Below are positions 10,169 through 18,991 of a stretch of DNA of 59,077 nucleotides, piece after piece; positions within the stretch are counted from its first letter, which is position 1, and each line of letters starts with the position of its first letter. Location: positions 1-59,077 of the forward strand of contig CAKNOI010000007.1 in NCBI GenBank assembly GCA_930990125.1, read 5' to 3'. A model generated the notes under the pieces. It did no database searches and was not told the origin of the DNA. It was given only the letters and a program-made list of their open reading frames with translations. The DNA comes from an uncultured Clostridiaceae bacterium. Its GTDB lineage: Bacteria > Bacillota > Clostridia > TANB77 > CAG-508. A program made the translations under genes and the position numbers.

Positions 10169-10645
10169 CTATTTGGTAATAGAAAGAACTTTTAGTTTTA
10201 ACATTCCTCCTGGAGTGTTTGCTTCTACTACTTGGTTTTTCTTTGCACCAAGTAATGCACTACCAATAGGAGATTCGTTGGATATTTTATTTTGTTCTAA
10301 GTCTACTTCTGTAGAACCTACAATGGTATAAGACTCTTCTTCGTCAAACTCCATATCTAGTACTTTAACAGTATTTCCTACTTGTACTGTTTTGGTATCT
10401 ATTTCAGATTCATCTATTATTTTGGCATATCTTAATTTATTTTCTAATTCTGCTATTTTTATTTCATTAGCTGCTTGTGCATTTTTTGCCTCATCATATT
10501 CTGAATTTTCTGATAAATCTCCAAATCCTAACGCAATTTTAATACGTTCTGCTATTTCTGGTCTTTTTACGGTTCTCAGTTCATCTAATTCTTTTTCTAG
10601 GTTGTTATATCCTTCTTGTGTTAGTAGTATTTCTTTTCCTTCCAT
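10169..10645 (-). CDS. greA: Transcription elongation factor GreA
   Basis: 158 aa, the normal GreA length. The N-terminal antiparallel coiled coil (residues 1-78) carries the acidic tip motif GDLSENSEYDEAK, whose Asp/Glu residues stimulate RNA polymerase to cleave backtracked transcripts. The C-terminal FKBP-like domain ends with the usual SPIGSALLGAKKNQVVEANTPGG signature. It has its own promoter 45-70 nt upstream and a strong AAAGGAGG binding site, so it is probably monocistronic. Confidence 0.97.
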   Translation of the reverse strand: MEGKEILLTQEGYNNLEKELDELRTVKRPEIAERIKIALGFGDLSENSEYDEAKNAQAANEIKIAELENKLRYAKIIDESEIDTKTVQVGNTVKVLDMEFDEEESYTIVGSTEVDLEQNKISNESPIGSALLGAKKNQVVEANTPGGMLKLKVLSITK

Positions 10646-10686
10646 TTTGTCTACCTCCTTTATTGATCAAAATTTATACCTTCAAT

Positions 10687-10715
10687 ATATTAAGGGATAT
10701 TCCCAAATTTGTCAA
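10687..10715 (-). promoter_or_regulatory. Promoter of greA
   Basis: TTGACA (10710-10715), 17-nt spacer, TAATAT (10687-10692) on the minus strand. A short dyad GGGATATTCCC lies in the spacer. Confidence 0.75.
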
Positions 10716-10773
10716 GAGATTTCAGAAAACATTTTTTTGTCTTTTTTTGCGAATTCTTCTACAAAAAAGAACA

Positions 10774-11733
10774 TTATCTTTCCATTACTCTTGTATACTC
10801 CTCTTTACTTAACTTTCCTTTATTTCCTATTAAACAAGAAATAGAAATGGTATCCTTTTTTAATTGATTACGAATTCCTTCTAATTTTCCGTACTTTATT
10901 ACCAAGCTTTCGTATAATATGGTAGGAGAAAAAAAAGTAGTTAGGTCTTCTTCTTTAAAATAGTTTTCTATCTCTTCTGGGAGTTTTATTTCTAACATAT
11001 TTACTAAAGCTCCATTAAAAATTTTGTGCTTCATTTCAATTTTTTCTTCTATATTTATAAGAATAGCAGTTTTACATAAATTATATTTTTCTAGTAATTC
11101 TTCTGGAAAATCAAAGTTAACAATCCATTTTGCCTTTCGCAGGCTTTTCTTTTTATTGTTGGCAATATTAATAATAATTCCCATATTGTGATATAAATAT
11201 TCTTCTAAGCTCTGGAATTTTTCTATATGGTTGGTAATAATATATAAATTACGTACTTTTTGTGCCAGTAGTTTTAAGTTATCTAAATGAAAACTACTAG
11301 CATCATTTACTAAAACATACACATCTTCTTTTTCTAAGATAGTATTTTGCTTTTCTGCTATGTATTCTAATGTTTCCAAAATCATGGAAGAAAATAACGT
11401 TCTACCATCTAACACAGTTTTATTTTGGCGATATAAATCATTTTTTAAGGTATCTATTTTGCTTACATACGAGGAAAGTGCCACAGTTTTTACCATGTCT
11501 TTTACGAGTAAGTTTTCTAAATTTTGTCTAATCTTTTGCATTGTTTTAAAAGAAATTTCTTTTCCTTCCCATATAGGAAGAATATAAATTTTATTTTCAT
11601 GAAATGGAATTTCTTTTATCCATCCTCTTTTCATTTTATACCAAAGAAAAAGAGGCTGAAAAAAAGAAAATTTTCCTTTTTCTTTTTCCAATAGTTCCTC
11701 TTTTCCCTTAGCTTGTCTTATATACACATACAT
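10774..11733 (-). CDS. Conserved-looking protein of unknown function, possible Rossmann-like half
   Basis: 319 aa from ATG 11733. The 322-aa version would start at a GTG lying inside the AGGTG ribosome binding site. No family is recognised. The middle and C-terminal parts alternate strands and helices (VYVLVNDASS, LAQKVRNLYIITNH, MGIIINIANNKK, AKWIVNFDFPEELL), resembling a nucleotide-binding alpha/beta fold without a clear glycine loop. The N terminus has a hydrophobic segment with paired Trp and aromatics. It lies between the GH18 gene and greA on the same strand. An RNA hairpin may hide its ribosome binding site. Function unknown. Confidence 0.65.
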   Translation of the reverse strand: MYVYIRQAKGKEELLEKEKGKFSFFQPLFLWYKMKRGWIKEIPFHENKIYILPIWEGKEISFKTMQKIRQNLENLLVKDMVKTVALSSYVSKIDTLKNDLYRQNKTVLDGRTLFSSMILETLEYIAEKQNTILEKEDVYVLVNDASSFHLDNLKLLAQKVRNLYIITNHIEKFQSLEEYLYHNMGIIINIANNKKKSLRKAKWIVNFDFPEELLEKYNLCKTAILINIEEKIEMKHKIFNGALVNMLEIKLPEEIENYFKEEDLTTFFSPTILYESLVIKYGKLEGIRNQLKKDTISISCLIGNKGKLSKEEYTRVMER

Positions 11734-11740
11734 AAAAATC

Positions 11741-11777
11741 ACCTACCATTTACTATTTTTACTAGTGTATGATAGGT
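11741..11777 (-). promoter_or_regulatory. Hairpin overlapping a ribosome binding site
   Basis: On the minus strand ACCTATCAT pairs with ATGGTAGGT (9 bp, one G-U), with an inner ACTA/TAGT. The 3' arm contains the AGGTG binding site of the gene starting at 11733. It could limit translation or act as a weak end signal for the upstream hydrolase gene. Confidence 0.45.
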
Positions 11778-11795
11778 GTTGTTTGTTTATTCTAT

Positions 11796-13511
11796 TTACT
11801 TACTCATTTCTTTTAAGGTAGTCCAAACTCCTGGTGTTTCTCTATCTTTTTCCCAAAAAGCTGAACCTGCAAGTTCATACTTTTCTATTAATCCTAATTT
11901 TTCCTTGATAGATTCTTCATCCTCAATCCACATTTTGTAGGTAGCATCTCCTTCGGTATACTCAATGTAATATTGTTTGGTATCTTCGTTCCAAACTTTT
12001 TCTACTCCTTCTGGAATGTAGTCTTCTACTTCATTCATAAAGATAACTGTAGGTGTTACTTCTCCATTTTCTTCTTTCCAAAGTCTTGTATATAGTGGCA
12101 TTGCTAAAATTAGTTTTTCTTTTGCTACACCTTCTTGTCCTAGGAATTTTTTTACATTTACTTCTACCCAATCATACCCTGCTACCGTTCCTGCTTCTGT
12201 AGAAGAAGCTCCATGTTGGTCATATGCCATAAATATTAAATAATCCGCTACATCGGCAAGTACGTTTCTATCATAACACAAAGACCAGTTTTCTCCTCCG
12301 TCTGGTGCTGTTACATCTACAGAAAGTACCATTCCAAGCTCTTTTAGTCTTGGTTCTAGTTCAATAATAAAGCGAGAAAATAAATCTTTATCTTCGGCAT
12401 TCATATTTTCAAAGTCAATATTTACACCATCTAGCTGGTATTCTACTAAAACATTTACAATATTATTAATTAAATTTTCACGTAATTTATAATCTTGCAT
12501 AATTTCTTCTGTGGTTTCGCGAAGAGAATTATTAGAAAGCATTGGCCATATTTTATATCCATTTTGATGTGCCCATTCAATATAAGCTTTTCCTTCTTCC
12601 CCTATGTTGGTATCTATTTCCCCTTGTCCGCTTCTTACCAAGGTAAAGAAAGATGGAGATACCACATTAATACCTTCTATCGTTTCGCCTGTTCTATCTG
12701 GTGCAGAAGCAACTTCTGAGTAATAATCCCATACTAAATTTACTTGTCCTTCTATCTGTTTTGAAAGAACAATATCGCTTCTAACTTCGGTGATATTATT
12801 TAATACCTTTGTTTTTACAAAACCAATATTACCATTTGCAGTACGAATTTTTGTCCAGTCGTCAAATTGTGCCACAATAATAACGCTATCTCCTTTTTTT
12901 AGTTTTTCTATTGTTCTGCAAAGACTTCTATCACGTGCTTTTACACTAGTATTACGGTTAATAAGTGCCCTGGTCAACTTTTTATCTAACGATTCTATTA
13001 CAATCGTATCATTTCCTTCTATATAAGTTACTTCTACATTGTATACATTTTCCATCTCTGAAAATGGCAAATACCATTTTCCGTCTTTTTCCATTACAGT
13101 ACCATTTATTTCTGTTTTGGCACTATTGACATACATTTCATTTTTCCCAACTTCTATACTAGCAATTTGTGTGCCAGAAGTGGTTATTACTTGCTGATAT
13201 TTTTCGTCAAAGTATAGGTGAGAATCAAAAAAGTTTTCTACATCTTCAAAGCTTAAATACCATACTCCCTTTTCGTCACGATACACATAAGTACCATTCT
13301 TTTGAAGCCTTTCAGTTACATTGCTATTGTTAATAACTAAATTGGTTCTATCTTTAATAGAAGTATCTTTGTAACCTGGCGCTAATTTTATTCCTGCAAA
13401 AACAACTCCTGCAATGATAAGCAGTAAAAAAATAAGTAATATTATTTTTACTGCTTTTGATTGCCATAGCCTTTTCTTCTGTTTTTCCTTTTTCTCTACT
13501 TTTTCTTTCAT
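11796..13511 (-). CDS. Membrane-anchored glycosyl hydrolase family 18 protein with SH3 domain
   Basis: 571 aa. One N-terminal membrane anchor (about residues 20-45) follows a Lys-rich cytoplasmic tip, so the rest should face outside. In order: a copper-amine-oxidase-N-like beta domain (about 60-180), a bacterial SH3 domain (about 185-245, RDRSLCRTIEKLKKGDSVII), and a GH18 TIM barrel (about 255-571). The GH18 catalytic motif DGVNIDFEN is intact, with the acid Glu in place, and YLIFMAYDQHG and LAMPLYTRLW complete the barrel signature. Relatives with this layout act on peptidoglycan or chitin-like glycans, some in spore cortex or coat. The substrate is inferred only. A TATAGT -10 box precedes the gene, but its -35 is poor. 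Confidence 0.88.
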   Translation of the reverse strand: MKEKVEKKEKQKKRLWQSKAVKIILLIFLLLIIAGVVFAGIKLAPGYKDTSIKDRTNLVINNSNVTERLQKNGTYVYRDEKGVWYLSFEDVENFFDSHLYFDEKYQQVITTSGTQIASIEVGKNEMYVNSAKTEINGTVMEKDGKWYLPFSEMENVYNVEVTYIEGNDTIVIESLDKKLTRALINRNTSVKARDRSLCRTIEKLKKGDSVIIVAQFDDWTKIRTANGNIGFVKTKVLNNITEVRSDIVLSKQIEGQVNLVWDYYSEVASAPDRTGETIEGINVVSPSFFTLVRSGQGEIDTNIGEEGKAYIEWAHQNGYKIWPMLSNNSLRETTEEIMQDYKLRENLINNIVNVLVEYQLDGVNIDFENMNAEDKDLFSRFIIELEPRLKELGMVLSVDVTAPDGGENWSLCYDRNVLADVADYLIFMAYDQHGASSTEAGTVAGYDWVEVNVKKFLGQEGVAKEKLILAMPLYTRLWKEENGEVTPTVIFMNEVEDYIPEGVEKVWNEDTKQYYIEYTEGDATYKMWIEDEESIKEKLGLIEKYELAGSAFWEKDRETPGVWTTLKEMSK

Positions 13512-13615
13512 GTTCTACCCCTTTTTCTTGTAATTTTTCATTTTCCTTACTATATCACAAAATACATAGTAAGGGAATAGTCTTTTACAAATATTAAAAA
13601 TATTTTTCTAAACCG

Positions 13616-13646
13616 AAAAGAGCCTAGCTTAAGTTTCTAGGCTCTT
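13616..13646 (-). terminator. Hairpin terminator-like element
   Basis: A 10-bp stem AAGAGCCTAG/CTAGGCTCTT with a 9-nt loop. On the minus strand TTTTCGGTTT follows. It would end a minus-strand transcript arising in 13650-14040, where no gene is evident. Confidence 0.55.
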
Positions 13647-14040
13647 CTATATGTTTTAGGGTAATCATCTATTTTTAAGACTTTTATGGGGTTTTACAAT
13701 TTTACTTTAATATTCGATAGGCATTCCTCCTTTTCTTATTTAAAATTCTATGCTAATTTTTTTATTTTCTGCAATTCATCTTCTTTCATTTCATTTATAT
13801 TATTTTATTTTATTTTCTATCACTCTCCTTCCCTTACGATGGTTTTATTTTACCGTTCCTTTATGTCCTTTTTGTGAATAGCACTCGTCTTTTTGGTAAA
13901 GAATTTCTTTAGTTTTTCTTAAGCTATTTTTTATGTTTTTATTTTTCTTGCCTTAACCTAAATTTTTTATTTATTTTTTGCTGTTTACATGCATTTTTCT
14001 CTTTACGTTTTTCCTATATTTTACAATTTTTTAGTTCTAA
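13647..14040. other. Gene-free AT-rich stretch
   Basis: No reading frame with start codon, binding site and acceptable length was found on either strand. The minus strand has isolated binding-site-like tracts (AAGGGAAGGAG near 13830, AAAAGGAGG near 13730) that lead only to tiny frames. A 28-nt segment at 13869-13896 resembles part of the RNase J leader at 33472-33499. An untranslated minus-strand RNA ending at the 13616-13646 hairpin is possible. Confidence 0.4.
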
Positions 14041-14043
14041 AAT

Positions 14044-14072
14044 TTGCATTTTTAGAATATATATGTTATAAT
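14044..14072 (+). promoter_or_regulatory. Promoter of the candidate structured RNA
   Basis: TTGCAT (14044-14049), 17-nt spacer, TATAAT (14067-14072). It predicts a transcript start near 14079. Confidence 0.8.
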
Positions 14073-14113
14073 GGAATATACACCAAAGAAATTTCAGAAA
14101 GGATGTAGACATT

Positions 14114-14299
14114 ATGTTAAAAGCAAATGAAAACATGATCAAATCGTTAAACGAACGGAGGAACTCCGAATCTGCCATAGGCTCCAACAAAAAGGGCTGC
14201 AAAGACAAAATCTTTTGCCGTCTGTACGGTGAAGGTCTTTGTAATGGCGATACGGAGTATTGCATGCTTCGTAAGGAGTCTTTCACTAGTGAACGATGA
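14114..14299 (+). CDS. Possible 61-aa Cys-containing small protein (alternative to the RNA call)
   Basis: Open frame starting MLKANENMIKSLNER, with cysteines at about residues 29, 35, 43 and 50. An AAAGGA tract lies about 11 nt before the ATG. Codon use is unlike the neighbours (CGG, AGG, TCC, GCC, GGC and CTG are frequent), and hairpins run through it. The frame may therefore be a by-product of a structured RNA. If it is real, it is a small protein of unknown function with a possible metal site. Confidence 0.35.
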   Translation: MLKANENMIKSLNERRNSESAIGSNKKGCKDKIFCRLYGEGLCNGDTEYCMLRKESFTSER

Positions 14300-14310
14300 G
14301 AGCATCCCAA

Positions 14311-14345
14311 AAAGAGAGGACCGAATTTGGTCCTCTCTTTTCTTT
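14311..14345. terminator. Bidirectional terminator between the candidate RNA and mnmA
   Basis: A 12-bp stem AAAGAGAGGACC/GGTCCTCTCTTT with loop GAATTT and T-rich flanks on both strands. It serves the plus-strand RNA and the convergent mnmA. Confidence 0.92.
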
Positions 14346-15404
14346 TTATTCTTCTTCTATTATTCCTCCACCTAACACAACATCTCCATCGTACAATACC
14401 GCAGATTGTCCTGGGGTAATGCTTTTTTGTGGCTCCGTTAGCAATACTTTTATTCTATTTTTAGAAAGCCATTCTATCTTACAGTCCGCTTCTTTAGCAC
14501 GGTATCGTATTTTTACTTGCATGGTACCCAAAGTTTCTATTTTTTCTTTTTCTACTAAAAGGTGTACATCTGAAACGGTAAAGCTACTTTTGTATAATTC
14601 TGTTTCCGTTCCTAATACTACCTTATTTTCCTTTTTCTTTAATGCAATCACATACAGTGGTTCTTTATACGAAATGCCAAGGCCTTTTCTTTGTCCTATG
14701 GTGTAATAGATAAGTCCTTTATGTTCTCCTAATTTTGTTCCATCTTTTAAAACAAAATCCCCTTTTTTTACTGTACCTATTCCATTTTTTCTTAAGAAGC
14801 ATCCATAGTCTCCGTCTGGTATAAAACAAATTTCCTGACTATCTTTTTTTTCTGCAACAGGAAGGTAGTTTTCTTTTGCTATTTCCCTTATTTCTTCTTT
14901 ACTTGTATATTCTTGCAATGGAAATACTAACATTGGTAGCACTTCTTTGGGAATAGCATATAAAAAATAGCTTTGGTCTTTGTTATTTGGTGCTTTTTGT
15001 AATACAACTTGGTTATATTTTTCTGAGTAACTTGTTCTTACATAATGACCTGTTGCTACATACTGGCATCCAAGTTCTTTTGCCTTTGCTAAAAATAAGC
15101 CAAATTTTAAATAGCGGTTACATTGTACACAAGGGTTTGGAGTTCTTGCTTCTTGATATTCTTGTATAAAATTTTGTACCACGTATTTATTAAATTCTTT
15201 TTCCAAATAAAGTGGATAAAATGGTATTTGCAAAGCATCACATACTTTTTTTGCATCTTCTAATGTATGGTTAGGGTGCTGTGTATCCTTCCACAGCTCC
15301 ATAGTAGCTCCTATTACTTCATATCCTTGCTGTTTCAGTAGCAGAGCAGAAACACTGCTGTCTACTCCTCCACTCATTCCTATTAAGACTTTCTTTTTTT
15401 CCAT
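14346..15404 (-). CDS. mnmA: tRNA-specific 2-thiouridylase MnmA
   Basis: 352 aa, normal length. It makes 2-thiouridine at wobble position 34 of tRNA-Lys, Glu and Gln using ATP and a persulfide sulfur. The N-terminal PP-loop SGGVDSSVSALLL (residues about 10-22) binds ATP. The catalytic cysteines are in NPCVQCN and DSQEICF, about 100 residues apart, as required. The C-terminal beta-barrel domains end with TPGQSAVLYDGDVVLGGG. It starts after the terminator that closes the aspS unit, so it is a separate transcript. Confidence 0.97.
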   Translation of the reverse strand: MEKKKVLIGMSGGVDSSVSALLLKQQGYEVIGATMELWKDTQHPNHTLEDAKKVCDALQIPFYPLYLEKEFNKYVVQNFIQEYQEARTPNPCVQCNRYLKFGLFLAKAKELGCQYVATGHYVRTSYSEKYNQVVLQKAPNNKDQSYFLYAIPKEVLPMLVFPLQEYTSKEEIREIAKENYLPVAEKKDSQEICFIPDGDYGCFLRKNGIGTVKKGDFVLKDGTKLGEHKGLIYYTIGQRKGLGISYKEPLYVIALKKKENKVVLGTETELYKSSFTVSDVHLLVEKEKIETLGTMQVKIRYRAKEADCKIEWLSKNRIKVLLTEPQKSITPGQSAVLYDGDVVLGGGIIEEE

Positions 15405-15419
15405 ATTTTCCTCTTTTCT

Positions 15420-15446
15420 AAAAAAGACGTAGTTTTAACCTACGCC
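15420..15446 (-). terminator. Terminator of the aspS-TSCPD unit
   Basis: Minus-strand stem GGCGTAG/CTACGTC with loop GTTAAAA and a T6 run. It overlaps the stop codon of the TSCPD gene. Confidence 0.8.
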
Positions 15447-15695
15447 TTTTTTCTTTTTTGCTTGTTCTAACACTCTTGCTAATTGGTCTGGACATGAAGT
15501 ACCTTTTCCTCCACAATCAATTCCCTTTAATTTTTGAATAGCTTCGTCTACTTTCATGCCTTTTAATAAATTGCAAAGTCCTTTGGTATTTCCATCACAA
15601 CCACCAATAATCTTAATAGATTGGATGGTATCTCCTTCAACTTCTATTTTCATTTCTCTAGAACATACCCCTTGTGGAGTATAGCAATATTTCAT
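15435..15695 (-). CDS. TSCPD domain protein (TIGR03905-like)
   Basis: 86 aa, full length for this small Clostridia-rich family. The sequence MKYCYTPQGVCSREMKIEVE, the Gly-Cys-Asp-Gly-Asn stretch GGCDGNTKGLC, and the C-terminal TSCPDQLARVL motif that names the domain are all present. The conserved cysteines (YCYT, GVC, GGC, GLC, DCG, SCP) suggest metal or Fe-S binding. A related domain occurs at the end of some ribonucleotide reductases. The molecular role is unknown. Its ATG follows directly on the aspS stop, so the two genes are transcribed together. Confidence 0.88.
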   Translation of the reverse strand: MKYCYTPQGVCSREMKIEVEGDTIQSIKIIGGCDGNTKGLCNLLKGMKVDEAIQKLKGIDCGGKGTSCPDQLARVLEQAKKKKGVG

Positions 15696-17456
15696 CTATT
15701 TTTCCTCCAAATCTAGTTTTATATGAACATCTCTTAGTTGTTCTTCTGTTACTTTACTTGGTGCTCGCATCATTAAATCTCTTGCCTTTTTATTTTTTGG
15801 GAAGGCTATTACTTCACGAATATTTTCTTCGTTTTCAATTAACATAATAATTCTATCTAATCCAGGAGCAGCTCCTGCATGTGGAGGTGTTCCATATTGG
15901 AAAGCATTATATAATGCACCAAATTTTGTTTTTACATCTTCTTCGCTATAGCCTGCAATTTGAAATGCTTTTACCATTAGCTCTGGGTCATGGTTACGTA
16001 CGGCACCAGATGCTATTTCGTATCCATTACATACCACATCGTATTGGTAAGCATATACTTCTAATGGATCTTTTTCTTCTAATGCTTTAAGCCCACCTTG
16101 TGGCATAGAAAATGGATTATGGTTAAAGTCTATTTTTCCTTCATCCGATAACTCATACATTGGAAAATCTACAATTAAGCAAAAACGATAGGTTTCTTTT
16201 TCTAATAAATCTAAACGTTTTCCAAGTTCAATACGTAGTGCTCCTGCCATTTTTTGTAGTGGTTCTAGTTCTTCTCCTGCTACAAAGAAAATAGCATCCT
16301 TTGGTTTTGCCATTTCTTCTAATAATTCTTTTCCTATATTTTCTGTAATATATTTTGCAATACCACCAGAAAAAGTACCTTGTTCTTCTACTTTTACCCA
16401 GTAAAGACCACTTGCACCTAGTTCTTCTTTTGCAAATTCTGTCATACCATCAAAGAATTTACGTGAAGAGCTTGCACCATTTGGAACTACAATAGCTTTT
16501 ACTTTCTTGCCTGTAAAGCCTGCAAATTCTGTTTTATTTGCTATTTCTGTTACATCTTGAATAACAAGTGGATTCCTTAAATCTGGTTTATCACTACCGT
16601 ATTTTTCCATTGCTACTTTATATGGAATTCTTTCAAAAGGTCCTTCTGGTACCTTCCATGTTGTATGTTTACGGAAAGTATATGGAATAACATCTTCTAA
16701 TACTTTAAAAACATCCTCTTGTGTTGCAAAACTCATTTCAAAATCCAATTGATAAAATTCTCCTGGTGAACGGTCTGCTCTAGGATCTTCATCACGGAAG
16801 CATGGTGCTATTTGGTAATACCTATTAAATCCAGAAACCATTAAAAGTTGTTTAAACTGTTGTGGTGCTTGTGGAAGTGCATAAAACTCCCCTGGATGTA
16901 ATCTACTTGGTACTAAAAAATCTCTTGCTCCTTCTGGTGAAGAATTTGCCAAAATTGGTGTTTGAATTTCGCAAAAACCAAGTTCATCCATACGCTCACG
17001 AATGGTTTTAATAATTTTAGCACGTAATAAAATATTTTGATGTATTTTATCATTTCGTAAATCTAAAAAACGATATTCTAAACGTAAATCTTCTCTTACG
17101 TTGGAATTTTCGGAATTTATTTCAAATGGTAGCACGCTTTTACACTTACCTAAAATAGTAATTTGCTTTGCCTCTAACTCTATTTCTCCAGTAGGCATTT
17201 TAGGATTTTTACTACTTCTTTCTATTACAGTTCCTAGCACACTAATACAAGTTTCCGTAACAAGCTCATTTGCCACTTTTTCTACTTCGCTGTTATTAGA
17301 AACAACCACCTGTGTAATACCAAACTGGTCTCGTAAATCTATAAACTTCATAGCTCCTAAATTACGAATTTTTTGAACCCAACCAGCAAGCTTTACTTCT
17401 TGCCCAACATTACTTATCCTAAGTTCTCCACAATTATTAGTACGATATTCATGCAT
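15696..17456 (-). CDS. aspS: Aspartate--tRNA ligase
   Basis: 586 aa, the length of bacterial-type AspRS. The N-terminal OB anticodon-binding domain (residues 1-105) is followed by the class II core with flipping-loop region FLVPSRLHPGEFYALPQAPQ (motif 2 CFRDEDPRADRSPGEF follows). A GAD insertion domain lies at about 290-410 and motif 3 at GLDRIIMLIENEENIREV. It may be discriminating, because a separate asnS is adjacent and divergent. First gene of a two-gene unit with the TSCPD protein. Confidence 0.97.
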   Translation of the reverse strand: MHEYRTNNCGELRISNVGQEVKLAGWVQKIRNLGAMKFIDLRDQFGITQVVVSNNSEVEKVANELVTETCISVLGTVIERSSKNPKMPTGEIELEAKQITILGKCKSVLPFEINSENSNVREDLRLEYRFLDLRNDKIHQNILLRAKIIKTIRERMDELGFCEIQTPILANSSPEGARDFLVPSRLHPGEFYALPQAPQQFKQLLMVSGFNRYYQIAPCFRDEDPRADRSPGEFYQLDFEMSFATQEDVFKVLEDVIPYTFRKHTTWKVPEGPFERIPYKVAMEKYGSDKPDLRNPLVIQDVTEIANKTEFAGFTGKKVKAIVVPNGASSSRKFFDGMTEFAKEELGASGLYWVKVEEQGTFSGGIAKYITENIGKELLEEMAKPKDAIFFVAGEELEPLQKMAGALRIELGKRLDLLEKETYRFCLIVDFPMYELSDEGKIDFNHNPFSMPQGGLKALEEKDPLEVYAYQYDVVCNGYEIASGAVRNHDPELMVKAFQIAGYSEEDVKTKFGALYNAFQYGTPPHAGAAPGLDRIIMLIENEENIREVIAFPKNKKARDLMMRAPSKVTEEQLRDVHIKLDLEEK

Positions 17457-17547
17457 ACACTTTCCCCCTCTTTTTTTCTAGGATGTTTCTATTGTACTGC
17501 AAAAGTAAGGAATAATCAAGGTTTTTGGAAAAAACAATCTCGAAATA

Positions 17548-17576
17548 TTGATTTTCTATTCATATTTGGGTATAAT
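17548..17576 (+). promoter_or_regulatory. Promoter of asnS
   Basis: TTGATT (17548-17553), 17-nt spacer, TATAAT (17571-17576). The start codon is only 20 nt downstream, giving a very short leader with AGGAGG (17584-17589). No T-box is present. Confidence 0.8.
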
Positions 17577-17596
17577 TAGGTGCAGGAGGAATTCTT

Positions 17597-18988
17597 ATGG
17601 AAAAAGTAACTGTTAAAAAATTATATCGTGAGCTAGATTCTTATTCTGATAAAGAAGTAGAAGTATCTGGCTGGGTGAAAACCGTTCGTGATTCTAAATC
17701 CTTTGGATTTATTGAGGTAAATGATGGATCTTTCTTTAATAATGTACAAATTGTATTTGATACTACTTTAGAAAATTTTAACGCTATTTGCAAGCTTTCT
17801 ATTGGGTCTTCTATTGTAGTTTGTGGTAATGTTGTGGTAACAAAGGATGCAAAACAACCTTTTGAAATAAAAGCAAAAGAAATAAAAATTGTAAACCAAT
17901 GTGCACCTGATTTTCCACTGCAAAAGAAAAGACATTCTTTTGAATATTTACGTACTATTTCACATTTACGTCCAAGAACCAATACGTTTAGTGCCGTATT
18001 TCGTGTAAGAAGTGTGCTTGCTTTTGCTATACACAAATTTTTTCAAGAAAGAGGATTTGTATATGTGCACACGCCTATTATTACTTCCTCTGATGCAGAG
18101 GGTGCAGGCGAAATGTTTAATGTAACAAATTTTAATTTAAAAGATGTTCCAAAAAACAAAAACAAAGAAGTAGATTTTTCTAAAGACTTTTTTGGAAAGC
18201 CAGCCCACCTAACCGTAAGTGGACAATTAGATGCGGAAAACTATGCTTTTGCTTTTCGTAATGTGTACACTTTTGGACCAACCTTCCGTGCCGAAAATTC
18301 TAATACCGTAAAACATGCAGCCGAATTTTGGATGATAGAACCAGAAATGTGTTTTGCGGATTTAAACGATGATATTGCTTTAGCAGAAGATATGGTAAAA
18401 TATATTATTAAAGACGTTTTTGCAAACGCACCAGAAGAAATGCTATTCTTTAACAAATACATTGATACTGGTCTTACCGAAAAATTAGAAAACGTAGTAA
18501 ACTCTGATTTTGGAAGAATTACGTATACAGACGCTATAAAAGAACTAGAAAAGCATAACGATGAATTTGAATTTAAAGTAACCTGGGGCACCGATATCCA
18601 AACAGAACATGAACGTTACTTAAGTGAAAAAGTCTTTGGAAAGCCAGTTTTTGTAACCGACTATCCAAAAGATATTAAAGCCTTTTACATGAAATTAAAT
18701 GAGGACGGAAAAACCGTTGCTGCAACCGACTTACTAGCACCAGGAATTGGAGAAATTATTGGTGGTAGCCAAAGAGAAGATGATTTCGAAAAATTAAAAC
18801 AAAGAATGAAAGAATTAAATATGCCAGAAGAAGAATACTGGTGGTACCTAGATTTAAGAAGATTTGGAAGTGCGCCACATGCTGGTTTTGGACTTGGATT
18901 TGAAAGAATGCTTATGTATATAACCGGAATGCAAAATATTCGTGATGTAATTCCATTTCCAAGAACCCCAAAAAATTGTGAGTTTTAA
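17597..18988 (+). CDS. asnS: Asparagine--tRNA ligase
   Basis: 463 aa, typical AsnRS. An OB-fold anticodon-binding domain (residues 1-105, [20 protein letters not shown]) precedes the class II catalytic domain, with motif 1 near [25 protein letters not shown], the motif 2 region [20 protein letters not shown] and motif 3 [20 protein letters not shown]. It charges tRNA-Asn directly. It is expressed alone from a short-leader promoter and is divergent from aspS. Confidence 0.97.
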   Translation: MEKVTVKKLYRELDSYSDKEVEVSGWVKTVRDSKSFGFIEVNDGSFFNNVQIVFDTTLENFNAICKLSIGSSIVVCGNVVVTKDAKQPFEIKAKEIKIVNQCAPDFPLQKKRHSFEYLRTISHLRPRTNTFSAVFRVRSVLAFAIHKFFQERGFVYVHTPIITSSDAEGAGEMFNVTNFNLKDVPKNKNKEVDFSKDFFGKPAHLTVSGQLDAENYAFAFRNVYTFGPTFRAENSNTVKHAAEFWMIEPEMCFADLNDDIALAEDMVKYIIKDVFANAPEEMLFFNKYIDTGLTEKLENVVNSDFGRITYTDAIKELEKHNDEFEFKVTWGTDIQTEHERYLSEKVFGKPVFVTDYPKDIKAFYMKLNEDGKTVAATDLLAPGIGEIIGGSQREDDFEKLKQRMKELNMPEEEYWWYLDLRRFGSAPHAGFGLGFERMLMYITGMQNIRDVIPFPRTPKNCEF

Positions 18989-18991
18989 AAG

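Larger units (their letters stand above)
14079..14345 (+). ncRNA. Candidate structured non-coding RNA
   Basis: A single transcript between its own promoter and terminator, clearly richer in GC than its surroundings. Visible helices: end-closing GGATG (14101-14105) with CATCC (14303-14307); ATCGTT (14143-14148) with AACGAT (14292-14297); CGGAG-GAA-CTCCG (14156-14168); GCAAAGA/TCTTTTGC (14199-14218, one bulge); CCGT-CTGT-ACGG (14218-14229); GCGATAC-GGA-GTATTGC (14247-14263); TTCA-CTAG-TGAA (14282-14293). Pairing of the two ends around several hairpins is typical of a folded RNA. It is not a recognisable 6S, SRP, RNase P or tmRNA. The Clostridia-associated raiA RNA family would be the first to test, but I do not recognise the sequence. 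A 61-codon frame overlaps it. Confidence 0.6.

Noticed and set aside
13686-13877. Plus-strand 63-codon frame in the gene-free stretch
   Set aside because: Phe/Ser/Leu-rich text from an AT-rich strand, with no binding site or promoter.
14014-14310. Minus-strand 98-codon frame opposite the candidate RNA
   Set aside because: No ribosome binding site, crosses the promoter and terminator of the plus-strand unit, and shows no protein-like pattern.
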